Of a DNA stretch of 15,565 nt, positions 1-10,643 are shown in pieces. The stretch comes from Thermomucor indicae-seudaticae (lineage: Eukaryota > Mucoromycota > Mucoromycetes > Mucorales > Lichtheimiaceae). The position numbers and the translations under genes are program-made. The notes below the pieces were generated by a model. It did not search any database, had not been told where the DNA came from, and saw only the letters and a list, made by a program, of their open reading frames with translations. How positions within the stretch are numbered: position 1 is the stretch's first letter; every line of letters starts with the position of its first letter. The stretch covers positions 1-15,565 of the forward strand of contig JSYX01000722.1 in NCBI GenBank assembly GCA_000787465.1. The letters run 5' to 3'.

Positions 1-2595
1 TGTTGCTGGCAAAATGTAACGTAAGGAGCGACATTGACAATTGATTCTCTTTTTTCATATCTTGATTCGTCTCTTCTGGAAGGTATCTGAGCAAAAAAAG
101 TAAAAAGTTTTTGCAAAACGCGTGCTTCGCACGAGCGCAGGTTCGGAAGTCGAATCCGATTAGCGCTCCCGCTCTGGGGTTAGCCAGGGGAAGCCTACCT
201 ACGCACTCTATCTATACATGGTAGCCCGTCCCTTATATAGGCGTCAAAAAGTGAAAATTGGCAAGTTGTGGGATTGCTTTTTTAAACTCCCGCTTTGCGT
301 CGTAATTGCCTGTTTCCTGTACTTGAGGTTTTGATTTTAGTATCAATGAAAGCAGGAAAACAACCAAAGAATGTGTCCCGTTCGCGAAAACGCGGAACTC
401 CAACGTAGAAAGCACCTTTGCATAGAAAGAAGCGCTGGCAGCACTCATCAAAGGTCAAGTTAGGTGAAGTAGCTCCTGAAAATGGGAACATTTGAAAATC
501 CGATGCCTCACTTTCTCATTTACCACAACCAGCCGTTGCCTGGAGATCGTTTTTCTACAAGGTTGCCATAAGCGATAAATCGTACACGTAGTAAGAAAGA
601 TACTTGGATCAGACGTGAATTTAAAATAGTAAAAAGCGATTATTTTTGTTATCGTCTTGCACTTCCGCGATGATCGTATTTGCAGTTCCTTGACTGACAC
701 GAGACCATTCAAAAAAGAGATCAAAGACTATCCGTCGCTGCATGTAAACCTTTCTCCGGCTACGAACTCGGATGGCTATTCAAAGGCTCTGACATCGCAT
801 CTAAAACCGTGGCACAGGTCTAAGTTGAGAATTGATTGGGAAATCTGTATTTTATCGAGTTCATCTACGGTTACGAACGAATTAGTAACTAGTCATCAAC
901 TTTTTTGATCAATAGTGGAATGAGACCTGCAGAAGGAAGGGGCGCAGCTGAAGACCAAAGCTAGCATGTAATGAAGGTTTCAGCACGGCATATGAGATAC
1001 ACTGCAGCTTTGCCATTGAAAGCGGATGTTACTACGCCGACGGAAAAAAGATCGGATGAGAGTCAAAATATATTCTAGCAGTATTTTCGCAGTATCGTGT
1101 GGTAAAGGGAGGTGTCGCGGCAGCAGGAGAGGCAAATTGCAGTTGCCATCCGGGATGATAGCTAAGCATAATGTGTTCAAAAGGCATACGATCGAAGGTT
1201 GAATTACGCAAAGGCACTGGAGCAACTACGTACGCCGCTGTTATTGGAATTACCGAAGAACGGAACATTGGAAAAACAGACAACATGCCCACAACAGCAT
1301 CCTTGCCAAAGTATATGAAGTCGCCAATTATCGTTGTTGGCTTGCGAACAAAAAGTATGTTTATTATACTGTACACCACTATGTACGTAAACTTCAGGCA
1401 TCCTTATACTAATTTTTTTAAATTATGGTTCCACTTTGTGTCTATGCTACGTCGATGATGTCCAGGGATACTTGAAGCTAGGCTATAAATCATAAGCGAA
1501 GCGCAATACTTACGGTCCTGCAGATGTGAACTGTGTAAAATCTCAATAGAGCTGATGACATACAGCCTTCGTGCTTCAGTATAACGAAGGATAGATGGGT
1601 GAGCTAGGTGGGTATTGGTGTGGGTAGATTTGGCGACTGACTGGCGTGGGCCGCGTGATGGAATTTTTCCAAAACCAAAATGTTTTAGGATATATTCTAC
1701 AAATCTTGCATGAACTATGACGGGACTTCTTGCAAAAGATCTTTTCCTTTTCACCGTAAAGACATGTGTCAAGTAAGCCTTTGTTTGGTAGGGTAGCTGT
1801 CAGGATTTGTCAGCGAAAAACTGGAGATTTCATTATAGGAGCAGTAAGAAGTAATATGGCTTTCAAAACTAACCGTAGAAAGGAATGCCATGGAAAAAAT
1901 GTAGCTGGGCCACGTTGTTGTGGCCGCAGTGCAGGATTTAACGACACCGTCATTGCAATATTTGTTCACGTTTCGATTCGATAGATGGTTTGCATTTTGC
2001 CGTGAGGTTTTGCTGCCGCGGACTGCGAGACACTCAAAACTATACTTGGGTAATATTGGGTTATTGCATCACGCTGTCGGTACGCATCGGCGAGCTGTGA
2101 TACTAATTAAAGTTTGCTTGAAAGTGCGTGCCCAAGTGCCTAAAAGTCGCGGTAAAAAACTGTTTCCCAGCCGTGTCACTGGCAACGAACGGATTTTCGA
2201 CAACCTCGGCGACCAATTCGCTCAACTCATCATTCCTTGAGTGGATCACGGTCAATTAGCGGGATGGTCAAAGAAAGGCGTCAATGGAGTTGACATCGTG
2301 CAAATCCAAAAGGGTCTGATTTCTGTTGGGCCATGATCGATGCCTGGATGTTGTCTAAGCCATTTCCTGGCAAAAGCTGAATCGACTTGAAAAGCGGGGA
2401 TTAGAGTTGCGTCATTTGCCCAGACATACAAAGCTATTCCCTGGCGAACTTTTTTCTCTTTTTTCTATTTCAAATGCTACTCTCTTTGGACGGAAAAATT
2501 GTAGGCTGAAAAATAACGAAGCTCATATTATTAGTTTAAAGTTTGCTGACATATAGATACCTTGCATACGACCACTAGAAACGTCGCCAAACATA
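1..2595. other. Gene-poor 5' region without a convincing gene
   Basis: Every open frame here is short (at most about 120 codons), lacks a recognisable domain and often begins at a non-ATG codon. I found no long coding frame, tandem repeat, terminal inverted repeat or LTR. Two adjoining stretches on the minus strand (about 2434-2255 and 2234-2106) read like coding sequence but lie in different frames and are flanked by stops, so at most they are decayed. The last few hundred bases should include the promoter and 5' leader of the PHD/SET gene that starts at 2596. No clear TATA box or other element could be assigned. Confidence 0.6.
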
Positions 2596-5504
2596 ATGAA
2601 AACCGCACATCGTGGGCACACATCTCGCCGCACCGCCGAAGACGAGGTTGATATCGACGAAGAACCAGTGGACACCGGCCTAATTCGATGTATATGTTCA
2701 TCATCCGAAGATGACGGGTTTACAATCCAATGTGAGAAATGTCTCGTTTGGCAACATGCATTTTGTGTCAAGATCAGCCAACACAATATTCCTGAACATT
2801 ATCTTTGCGATCAGTGTGAAGCGAAATTACAGACTCCAACCACTCGGAGAAGATTTGGTTTTTATTCCCTCAATGATTCAGAGGAAGGCGTACAAGATGG
2901 TTCGGAAAGGCGAAAATCTCGTTCACGGTCTGAAGCGTCTGTGATTAAACGAAAAGAAGACAAGCACAAAAATCGCTCCAGTACAGGAGATAACGAGAAG
3001 CACCATTTCCGGGACATTTTTAACAGAATACTTGATTCCGCTGACGACGACGATTACAAGCCTGCCCACTCAGTCCGTCAACCCCCGTCTCAAAGAAAAA
3101 ACCCCGTCGGACGTCCGCCGTCTAAAAAACCTAAACTGTCCAAGAAGATCTCCGTCAACAAGCGTTCATTGTTTGAACTCAATGCCCAGGAGGAGCTGTT
3201 GCTGCAGGAAAGAAGGCTGCGACTGCGAAAAAGCAAGTATAACCACGATGACTACGAGCCCGTTGAGATGAACATCGTACGAAGTCAATATGCGAGAGAG
3301 ATTTTCCGCGACACTTTCGAAAAATGGAATCGCTTCAAAGACAAGAATGGGATAAGCCAGAATTCAGCTGATGGTGTCGTAGCGCAGCCCAGCAAGGATA
3401 TTGTGGTGATGGATGGAACTTCGGTGTCACCCAAAGCCTCCGTCAGACCCGTGCCAAGATCAACATTCTTCTCGCAAGATAGCCATGGCAGTTCGTCAAA
3501 AGGGCTGTTTGCTGACGTTTCCGTTCCCGCAAATCGTTTCTTGACGGAAATTTATGGCGACATCACGCTTAAATCAGAGTATAAATTCGACCCTGACAAC
3601 AATTTTGCCATGCTTGGAACTACTTGTCCCCATGTCTTTTTCTATCCAACCCTTGATCTCTGCGTCGATGCACGGTACCGGGGAAATGAGGCAAGGTTTA
3701 TCCGCCGGTCATGCCATCCAAATGCTGAGCTTCGCAGTATTATTCCTTTACAAGCGAAGGGTGACCAGACGATCCGTCTGGGTGTTTTTGCAAAGGACGA
3801 CATTGTCAAAGGGCAGGAAATCACGATAGGATGGAACTGGCAACGAGGGCACATCAGCTGGAAAAGGAACTTGGAATGGCATCGCCATCAAGCAAACTAT
3901 AATGAGGGCGAAGTTATTGATGAAGAAGAGGAACGCAGCAAACGCCTAGCTGTCGCAAATATGCTTGCCTTTTTTGACGCGGAATATGGGGACTGTGCTT
4001 GCAAGGATACTGAATTATGCTTTATCAAGCATCTGAAACTCGATTCTGCTGCCGGGACATATGAGGACTTGGTGGGAGGCCTCGCTGATAAGAGCACAAA
4101 AGCGGTAACAAACGGAATTGGCCATGTCGACGACACTGGCCATCTACGAAAGCAGAAAAATAGCGACGGACGTAGTCATTGTTCACGTCTGGAAAGTTCA
4201 TCGCCAGGTATATCATAGCCGATACATAGCATAATGCATTACTTATTTATCCTATTTTAGGAACGCCCGCGCAACCATCACGGCAAACCATTGTTTCAAG
4301 AGGCGACGCCGGCGACAGGACATCAACTGGCAATCACACGGAATCAGCCGAAGAAGGCGGCGATATCGACATTATTTCAACTTCACCACTCGGAGGGAGC
4401 CCCATAGTACACAGTCCAACGACCACAACACAGCAAAACCACGAGAGTGACGAAGAATTGGATGTTGACGGATATATTGACATTGGCGAAGAACTGACGG
4501 TATCTAGGCCGAAGGACAAATCATCCGCGATGAGCTGTGATGAGTCTTTATCCGCAATGTCTTCTCTTTCCAGTCTATCAGGCTTCGAAAAGTCCGATGA
4601 GGAGGGCCATCATGAATCGACAAGTCCCGGTACTGAGAAGCTAAGGAGATTACGCCAAAAGCAGGTGAAACAGGAAGAAACCGAATCGACACATGACGCC
4701 AAGGCATGGTCAGGGAAAGCTACCGCCGCTCCATTATCATGCAAGAAATTGTGGATGCAAAAGTACTTGCGGGAAATTGGCGCCAAGCAAAAGAAGCCCA
4801 ACGGTAGGTGGTGGACAATTTACACTCAGGATCGTGGCTGATCATGTACTATAGATACATCTGAAACTTCTGTTAACAACGGTCGTACTCACGGAGACAT
4901 GTCTGTGGAATGCCCTGAGGCACAAGTCAGTGAGAAGCAAATCGATGACAGCCGGCCTGTGGAGAAAGTGGCATCCGTAGCACCAGAAAATCCACAAAAG
5001 TCGTCAAATGCGGTGATGGAAATCGATACAGGCAACGACGTGGACCTGGGAGACGGTGAGTTGAGTGACGCCAGTTCAGCGTCTACCATTCCTATCGTCG
5101 AGGAGCAATCTATTGAGGAGTGCCAACCAATACGAACCAAACGTGAACCGTCTCCGAACCATTGCCAACCGACCTACGTTGATCACGACGTCCCGCAGAG
5201 CTTATCAAGCGGCGATAGTTGCAGACCTTCACAAGAACCTCCACCTGCTGCAGAATCCACACCTCCACCAGCGAAACCTGTCAAAGTGAAATTATCCTTG
5301 CAAGAATATCTTTCTCGTCGAGCTGCCAGCCGTGAAAATATCACTAATAATAATAATAATAATAATAACGGTACTACTGTCAAGAGCACTCAGGATGTGG
5401 CGAAAGCAAGCATCAATACTGGGACTTGCAACGGTGTGGCACCAATGGCAATAGATATTGCGATCGAAAACGACAAATCCGAAGCTATCGTTAACCAACA
5501 TTAG
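2596..5504 (+). CDS. SET3: Set3/MLL5-class PHD finger and SET domain chromatin protein (3 exons)
   Basis: Predicted exons are 2596-4207, 4261-4803 and 4855-5504. The introns (53 and 51 nt) are GT-AG and restore frame, giving 934 aa. A C4HC3 PHD finger spans residues 32-74 (C32, C34, C46, C49, H54, C57, C71, C74). A SET domain spans roughly 296-475. Its normal NHSC signature reads RRSCHPNAE at 370-378, followed by EITIGWNW at 408-415 and a post-SET-like cysteine cluster (C467, C469, C475). The RRSC-PNAE form is the hallmark of the Set3/UpSET/MLL5 branch, which is regarded as lacking methyltransferase activity. Yeast Set3 scaffolds the Set3C histone deacetylase complex, and its PHD finger reads H3K4 methylation. 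I infer a nuclear co-repressor role here. The C-terminal half (about 500-934) is acidic, Ser-rich and disordered-looking, with an Asn run near the end. The start is the first ATG of the open frame, just ahead of the PHD finger. Set3 orthology is likely; the exact intron borders are less certain. Confidence 0.9.
5346..5369 (+). repeat. AAT trinucleotide microsatellite coding for poly-Asn
   Basis: Seven AAT codons and one AAC form eight consecutive Asn codons in the last exon of the PHD/SET gene. The near-pure codon use suggests a length-variable microsatellite. Length changes by whole triplets would keep the frame. Confidence 0.9.
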
Positions 5505-6072
5505 GCCATCCTGCGACCCTGTGTGATCAGGCTTTCTTGCGATCAGATACCCCTACAAACTTCCCGTTACTTCTTTCCACCCTTTTCCTTACGTTACTAT
5601 TGTATCCTCGTGCATGCTTACTGGATCAGTGCCTGAATTCTATCGGGCGGATCTCTGACAAGCCCTTTATGTGTATTTTGCATTCCCCTATCCAGTTCAT
5701 CCCTTTTCGCTTAAACATTACATTTCGCCGTGTACAGTTCAAGTTTCTTTATACTTTTTCTGCGCTTTTGCTGATGTACATAAACTCTGTTTTGCTTGTC
5801 TTGGGTTAAAGTTCGAAATGTATCCCAAATATGGTAGCTAACCGCTCGTTTGTATACTACCTGGAAACAGCAGTTATTCTGCTTTGGTAACATGACAATA
5901 AACGTTGTATGGAAGTAATAAATAAAACGCTTGATCCCTGCATCAACCTCCTTCTTTTCATGTGGGGTAAGCTTGAGCCACGTTGTCTGAAAGACATCGA
6001 AAATAAGTCCGAAAGAAATGCAACTCATTTGAGAAGGATATTGCCCGCCCTGTTTCTCACCCTCAACCCCGC
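5505..6072. other. Intergenic region between the PHD/SET and phosphatase genes
   Basis: This 568 nt gap should hold the 3' UTR of the PHD/SET gene and the promoter and leader of the phosphatase gene. It is pyrimidine-rich just after the stop (about 5550-5610). AATAAA motifs occur at 5897-5902 and, overlapping, at 5917-5926, about 390 nt beyond the stop, so they are usable but distant. No gene was recognised. A 165-codon minus-strand frame across part of it looks like chance. Confidence 0.6.
5897..5926 (+). terminator. Candidate polyadenylation signals (AATAAA x3)
   Basis: AATAAA is seen at 5897-5902, 5917-5922 and 5921-5926. These could serve the PHD/SET transcript, but the distance from its stop (about 390 nt) makes the assignment tentative. 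Confidence 0.3.
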
Positions 6073-7216
6073 ATGTCATCTGCCGATTCGTTACCGTACC
6101 CTGTGAGCAATAATACTCCGGATCCAACTGTAGGTGTGCCAACTGGTACGGGCGCAGTGCAACCCAAAGCAGCAGCCAGTATGCATCATCACCGAGCGAC
6201 GACACCAAAGACCTCCATCAGTCATCCGATCAAGTGAGTCAAGTGATTTTACTGATGAGGCGACAACTGTTGGAAATGGTTGACGTTTGGAGTGTGTGAC
6301 AGTATAAGCTGGATGTTGCCAACGGAATACCTGCCTTTGCTTGCAGTTTGCGACTTACCCGATGACATTGATCTGTATGATTTGGCGGACCCCGAGGTAG
6401 AGCAACAATTGGCACCTCAGTTATGGGAAGCACAGAAAGAGGCAGCAGCAGCTTCAGGGCATCCACCGAAAAAGTCGATGGGTAATCTGGCGCTAAGTTC
6501 TTGTCCCGGGAAAAAGGTGCGATTAACGGGACCAAGTCGAGGGCGGGCCGCCATTAACCGTGATTTGGACCTTGATTTTGCACGTATGCGATCTTTTAAT
6601 ATTACGACGATTGTATGGTAAAGGAGTAGTACATGTTGATAATTATATAACCATGACTAACGAACGATGCAGCTGTCTGGATGATACTGAACTTGAGTTT
6701 TTGGGAGCACCTTGGCCCAAGTATATCGAGGCAGCTTCTCGGAACGGGATGCAGGTCATCCGTCTGCCAATGGTGGAGGGAAGTTGCCCGGATACGATCG
6801 AAGAAATCGACGCTGCCATTCAGCTGGTAGATTCTCGGATCCGACAGGGCGAGAACGTCTTGACGCACTGTCGAGGCGGGGTTGGACGAGCTGGTTTGTT
6901 TGCCTGCTGTTGGCTGCTCAGAAACCTTTATTGTCTGTCCGCTGAACGTGCCATCCGATATGTCCGGATACGGAGAAGTCCCAAAGCCATTGAAACCATG
7001 CGTCAAGCTGAATTCATTATCCATTACTCACAGTACGTATGCGACTTGTTGGACAAGCAGCAACTCTTTAAACAATCGACAACAACCGCTCCCGATAATG
7101 ACCACCATAACCATAAGCCGCTCTCCATGTCTTTTACAGATCACACATTATCTGTTCCTTCCCTTGCTGATATTTCAAGTTTGGAACGTTCCATGCGTGA
7201 AAACGAAAACTGTTAA
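6073..7216 (+). CDS. Dual-specificity / CDKN3 (KAP)-like protein phosphatase (3 exons)
   Basis: Predicted exons are 6073-6233, 6303-6617 and 6673-7216. Introns of 69 nt (GTGAGT...CAG) and 55 nt (GTAAAG...CAG) restore frame, giving 339 aa. The cysteine-phosphatase signature HCRGGVGR lies at residues 224-231, with C225 as the expected thiol nucleophile and R231 as the phosphate-binding arginine. Ahead of it are the fungal-type stretches HPINISW (51-57), SSCPGKKVRLTG (from about 119) and CCLDDTELEFLG (from 159). These resemble fungal proteins annotated as tyrosine or dual-specificity phosphatases of the CDKN3 type. The exact substrate cannot be read from sequence. At the loop where the family usually carries a general-acid Asp, this protein reads PMVEGSCPD (191-199), so E194 or D199 may act instead. 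The N-terminal 50 residues and the tail after about 275 look disordered. The first in-frame ATG follows an upstream in-frame stop at 6004, which supports this start. Confidence 0.88.
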
Positions 7217-7353
7217 CCAGTTTTATATATACACACATAATGTAATTAGTATCTATCCACGTTTTGTTCTTTACGATAAAGCATGTTCAGCTTTTGGATT
7301 GAGAAAGAATCTCAGCAACCCAAAAAATTTCTTTTGGAGTCAAGGTGACAGAC

Positions 7354-8128
7354 ATGCACGACATTCAAATTGATGCAAACCTGAGCAAGGAAGAATTTTA
7401 CAGCGAGCTGCTGGAACAGATCAAGGCCATTGTTGAGGGTCAACGGAATTGGGTACACCAGTAATAGAATGTGTGTGAGAGAGAGAAAGACGCGCTAAAT
7501 GCTCTCGGATAGGTGACGAATTTAGCCAACGCGTCTGCAGTGATTTACCATGGCTTGCGCTCGCTCGCTCATTTCCAAAAGAAACCGGTCAACTGGGCTG
7601 GATTTTATGTTACTTCCAAAGAGAATGAAAGGCTATTGATTCTTGGACCATTTCAAGGAAAGGTAAGTGTGATTTTGAAAACGGAGTTGTTTGCTAAGGG
7701 GAAGTGCAGGAGAAAGAGAAAGAGAAAGAGAGGGGCTTTCGTTTTCCCAAGTGTTACATCCCTTTAAGACTCACTAAATGGAACTGATAATAGGTCGCTT
7801 GCACTGAGATTCCGTTTGGCAAAGGTGTATGTGGGACGGCAGCAGAGAGAAAGACGACGCAGGTAGTGAAAGATGTCCATGCGTTTCCAGGACATATCGC
7901 GTGCGACTCGGCATCGAATTCAGAGATTGTCGTGCCATTGTTGCTAAATGGGGTAGGATAGTGAAATGGCCAATTTCGTATCAACGTATGCAACTAATAT
8001 GCATTCTTCAGCGTGTGCTGGGTGTACTGGATATTGACTGTGAAGAAACAGAAGGTTTTGATGAACGTGATCGCGTTGGCTTGGAAGCTGTGGCAGCTGT
8101 GCTAGTAGAGAGTTGTGAATGGCCATAA
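7354..8128 (+). CDS. Free methionine-(R)-sulfoxide reductase, GAF-domain type (4 exons)
   Basis: Predicted exons are 7354-7452, 7513-7662, 7794-7952 and 8012-8128. All introns are phase 0 GT-AG (60, 131 and 59 nt), giving 174 aa, close to the 180 aa of the yeast enzyme encoded by YKL069W. The whole protein is one GAF domain with the family motifs NWAGFYV and LILGPFQGK (exon 2), PFGKGVCGTAA (exon 3) and GVLDIDC (exon 4). Three cysteines, C86, C96 and C120, have the 10- and 24-residue spacing of the family's redox triad; the last is the expected catalytic cysteine and the middle one the expected resolving cysteine. The enzyme reduces free Met-R-sulfoxide with thioredoxin as reductant, in the cytosol, as part of oxidative-stress repair. 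The gene starts 137 nt after the phosphatase stop, so its promoter must be compact. The identification is strong and the splice sites agree with the conserved protein at every junction. Confidence 0.94.
7709..7735 (+). repeat. GA-rich simple repeat (AGAAAG)n inside an intron
   Basis: Three perfect AGAAAG units (7711-7728) within a purine-only run lie inside the second intron of the methionine sulfoxide reductase gene. This helps explain why that intron (131 nt) is about twice as long as its neighbours. Confidence 0.8.
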
Positions 8129-8210
8129 ATATAAAGGTGGACGCAAGGGCAAGAGGGGGGCAAACGCTGATATACAGATGATGATTTAAACGTCATTGTT
8201 AAGAGTAATC

Positions 8211-8316
8211 CCCTTTTTCCCTCTCTCTCTCTCTTTTCTTTCCTTGGCTTATTTGTTGACGTTCCAGTTCGTCGTCACTTTGTACGGTTTCTGTTTCTTT
8301 CTTTTATCTCACTTTC
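8211..8316 (+). promoter_or_regulatory. CT-rich promoter/leader of the 568-aa gene
   Basis: A pyrimidine tract (8211-8246, including a CTCTCTCTCT run) and a second CT/T-rich stretch (about 8291-8316) lie directly ahead of the ATG at 8324. CT-rich blocks just upstream of start codons are common in fungal promoters and leaders. No TATA box is obvious. The role is inferred from position and composition only. Confidence 0.45.
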
Positions 8317-8323
8317 ATTGAAC

Positions 8324-10086
8324 ATGATGAGCACTGCCATGGTCACACTAGACCCATATCAGTCTGAATGTCCTGACAATGACTTAAAGGTACCTGGCGG
8401 CTTTTTTGCCGTGAGACACACAGAGGGAAAGAATGCTCCGACTCATTCTTGCCCACCCCTTAAGTCTTTGAAAATTCAGGTACCTCAGTATGAGGGCACG
8501 GATTCTTCCGCTGTGACGGACGAGAGCACGTTATCTTCACCGCACAGTCTAATGGACGGAACAGAAGAAGCCAGGTGGATTGTGTGCAAAGCGAACGAGT
8601 CCATGAGAGAGATAACGCCATGGGATATTGGCGCGGGCAGAGAAGAAGACAAATCAGTTGGCGGAGACGATGAACGGTTACTTCATGCAAGCAGCGTACT
8701 ATCAAGTACCGCTTCGTGCATCCTGAAATCGCCTACAGATAACGATGAAGACAATATCTTGGACAGCTATCCTGATACCACTTCCAACAGCAACACGCAA
8801 AAGAAACCAGAGTTATCACGGCTTATCGGGAAGATGAATATTAGCGACGACGCACCACTGGATCGTTTAGAAGACCCTGCCACACCGCCTCCGACTCAGT
8901 TCGAAGCAAGGAAAAAACAACTTTTTTCGCCATCGCCACCCCCGCGATCCCCTTGTAGGAGCCCTGCCTCTCCGGTCTACACACCGCAACTTAATATCAG
9001 CAAGATTCGCGAGCATTTCGACGAGGACGCATTGCCTAATATTATGTGTTTTCAAGCTCTTTCTATGGCAGCTAATTATCATCCTTCTTCTTCTTCTCCT
9101 CCTCCTTCGTCGATTGTTATCCCTATGCCAACTTCTTCTTCACGTCGCCATACTACAGACGGCACCAAAAGCCGATTTATCGCAGCTGCAAACCGTTGTC
9201 CTTCGTTTACAATGCCTGAACAACGACAACAGATAAATCCAGACGTGCGACCCACTAGTTCCTCTTCCAGACTCAAATCTGCATTTCAAAAACTTCGAGG
9301 GCAAAGTGGCGCTGGCGCCGATAAACAACCTTCGTCTAAGCGAGGTCACAACACTGTAGCTCCCGAACCCATCGATTCCTTCAAAGAGGCTTGTCCGCCT
9401 TTCCCAGTCATGACAAGGCCTACCAAAAGCTCGTCCTTTGCAGAACGGATCAAAGCCAAGTTTCAGAGAAAGTCAAGTAACAAAGAAGGCAGCAACGGCT
9501 TATCTCGCTCGACCTCCTTAACATCCATTGCTTGGCCCCGTCGATCTGACAACAAGCGGCCAAGTTCAGCTTCAACGGTGGTTGCTGCTCCTCCATTTGT
9601 GAAACCATTAAAAGGTATCCTACGAGGTAATAAAGTTAATTAATTATTACTATGTCAAGGAAGCTAATGTCCGTGATAACAGAGGAACCACCCGTAGCGA
9701 ACGATGATCATGAGCCACTTTATCAAATACAACAGCGGCAGAAACATTATTACCATCATCATCATCGTATCTATCACCGTCATTCATCCGCCGGAGTTCA
9801 TCACCGCCATCATCATCAATATCACAATAAGAACGATCAGTCGATGCAACCATCATCTTGCACTGCGCATGCACCAAGCCGTCCTGTTGTGCGTTTTGCC
9901 CGCGTCGTATCGGTGCGAGAAACATTTTCGAGACAGGAATACGATCGAGGATCAGATCCAGAAGCAGTGTGCACACGACTGACGGCTGCCATGGCTCAAT
10001 GCATCAAAGACGAATTGAATGCTTATAAACTAAATGAAATGCAAGTGCACGAACAAAGTCGAATGCACACGCACTTTTTTCTGTAA
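8324..10086 (+). CDS. Ser/Pro-rich protein with conserved-looking fungal C-terminal EYDR...THFF module (2 exons)
   Basis: Predicted exons are 8324-9626 and 9683-10086. The 56 nt intron is GTAATA...ACAG with a CTAAT branch-like site, giving 568 aa. Residues 1-430 are Ser/Pro/Thr-rich and mostly disordered-looking, with SPSPPPRSPCRSP-type stretches and basic patches such as RIKAKFQRK. KGIL sits at 430-433 right before the intron, and a His-rich tract follows at 456-482. The C-terminal part is the only conserved-looking portion: VRFARVVSV (504-512), ETFSRQEYDR (514-523), then a helical ELNAYK...VHEQSR segment ending in THFFL. From memory, a module of this shape ends various fungal cortical or phosphatase-1-associated proteins (Bni4/Afr1-like); I could not check this. 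The VRF element resembles the PP1-docking RVxF motif but lacks the basic residue just before it. No catalytic domain or membrane segment is seen. Two ATGs lie in tandem (8324 and 8327); the first was taken. Confidence 0.8.
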
Positions 10087-10643
10087 AACTCTTGCATACA
10101 TAATCCATCATCCAGTTAATAACAACAATAAAAGTATGTAATCCTCATCATAATGCTTAAATTCAGAAAAGGCTCCGATATACATGGTCAGAGCGTGCAT
10201 CAACCGGTGTTGGACAGGGTAGTAACAAAAGATGTCCTGGATATACTATCTCAAATTTTGTAAAGTCAATTGTATAACGTAACCTGAAAAGTGGTATATC
10301 TTTTATTTATATATACAGTTCAACTCTTTTAAATAACACTTCGGGAAGATCATATGTAAAGAAGAAAGAAGGAAACATATACAAGTTCATATGAAAAGGG
10401 TTCATACTAGTCATACACATATAAAAAAGCAGCAGGGTTTTTGTTGTTCAGACAAACAGAGCGAAGGTGAGCGTGGGAGGGGGGAAGAGAACCAAAGCGT
10501 CACACTTGATCGGAAACGAATGGGTTTGGATAGCACACATCAGAGTAGAGTGGGTAAAGGAACCGGTTTGGGAGTGCGTTAATCACACCGCGTAATGAAG
10601 GAAATGGAAAAGATGCTTGACAGAGATAAAAGTGTTGTGCAGA
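10087..10643. other. Convergent intergenic region
   Basis: This is the shared 3' region of the + strand 568-aa gene and the - strand ankyrin gene. It is A/T-rich and contains an AATAAA on the + strand (10127-10132). It also has TTTATT at 10302-10307, which reads AATAAA on the - strand and could end the ankyrin transcript. A purine-rich stretch lies around 10460-10495. No gene was recognised. Confidence 0.55.
10127..10132 (+). terminator. Polyadenylation signal of the 568-aa gene
   Basis: AATAAA lies 41 nt after the stop codon at 10086, in an A-rich context. The position is right for the 3' end of this transcript. Confidence 0.55.

Noticed and set aside
25..170. tRNA-like traces: TCGAATCC after a hairpin (GCGTGC TTC GCACG) and a GGAGCG...CGCTCC pair at the ends
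   Set aside because: No T-loop of the right sequence forms (stem TCGGA/TCCGA leaves loop AGTCGAA), no D-arm or anticodon arm is visible, and the span of about 145 nt is too long without an obvious intron.
1032..1984. Overlapping open frames of 60-122 codons on both strands
   Set aside because: They show no domain, no consistent splice pattern and no transposase or reverse transcriptase motif.
5711..6208. 165-codon minus-strand frame
   Set aside because: It has no recognisable domain and overlaps, antisense, the well-supported first exon of the phosphatase gene and AT-rich UTR sequence.
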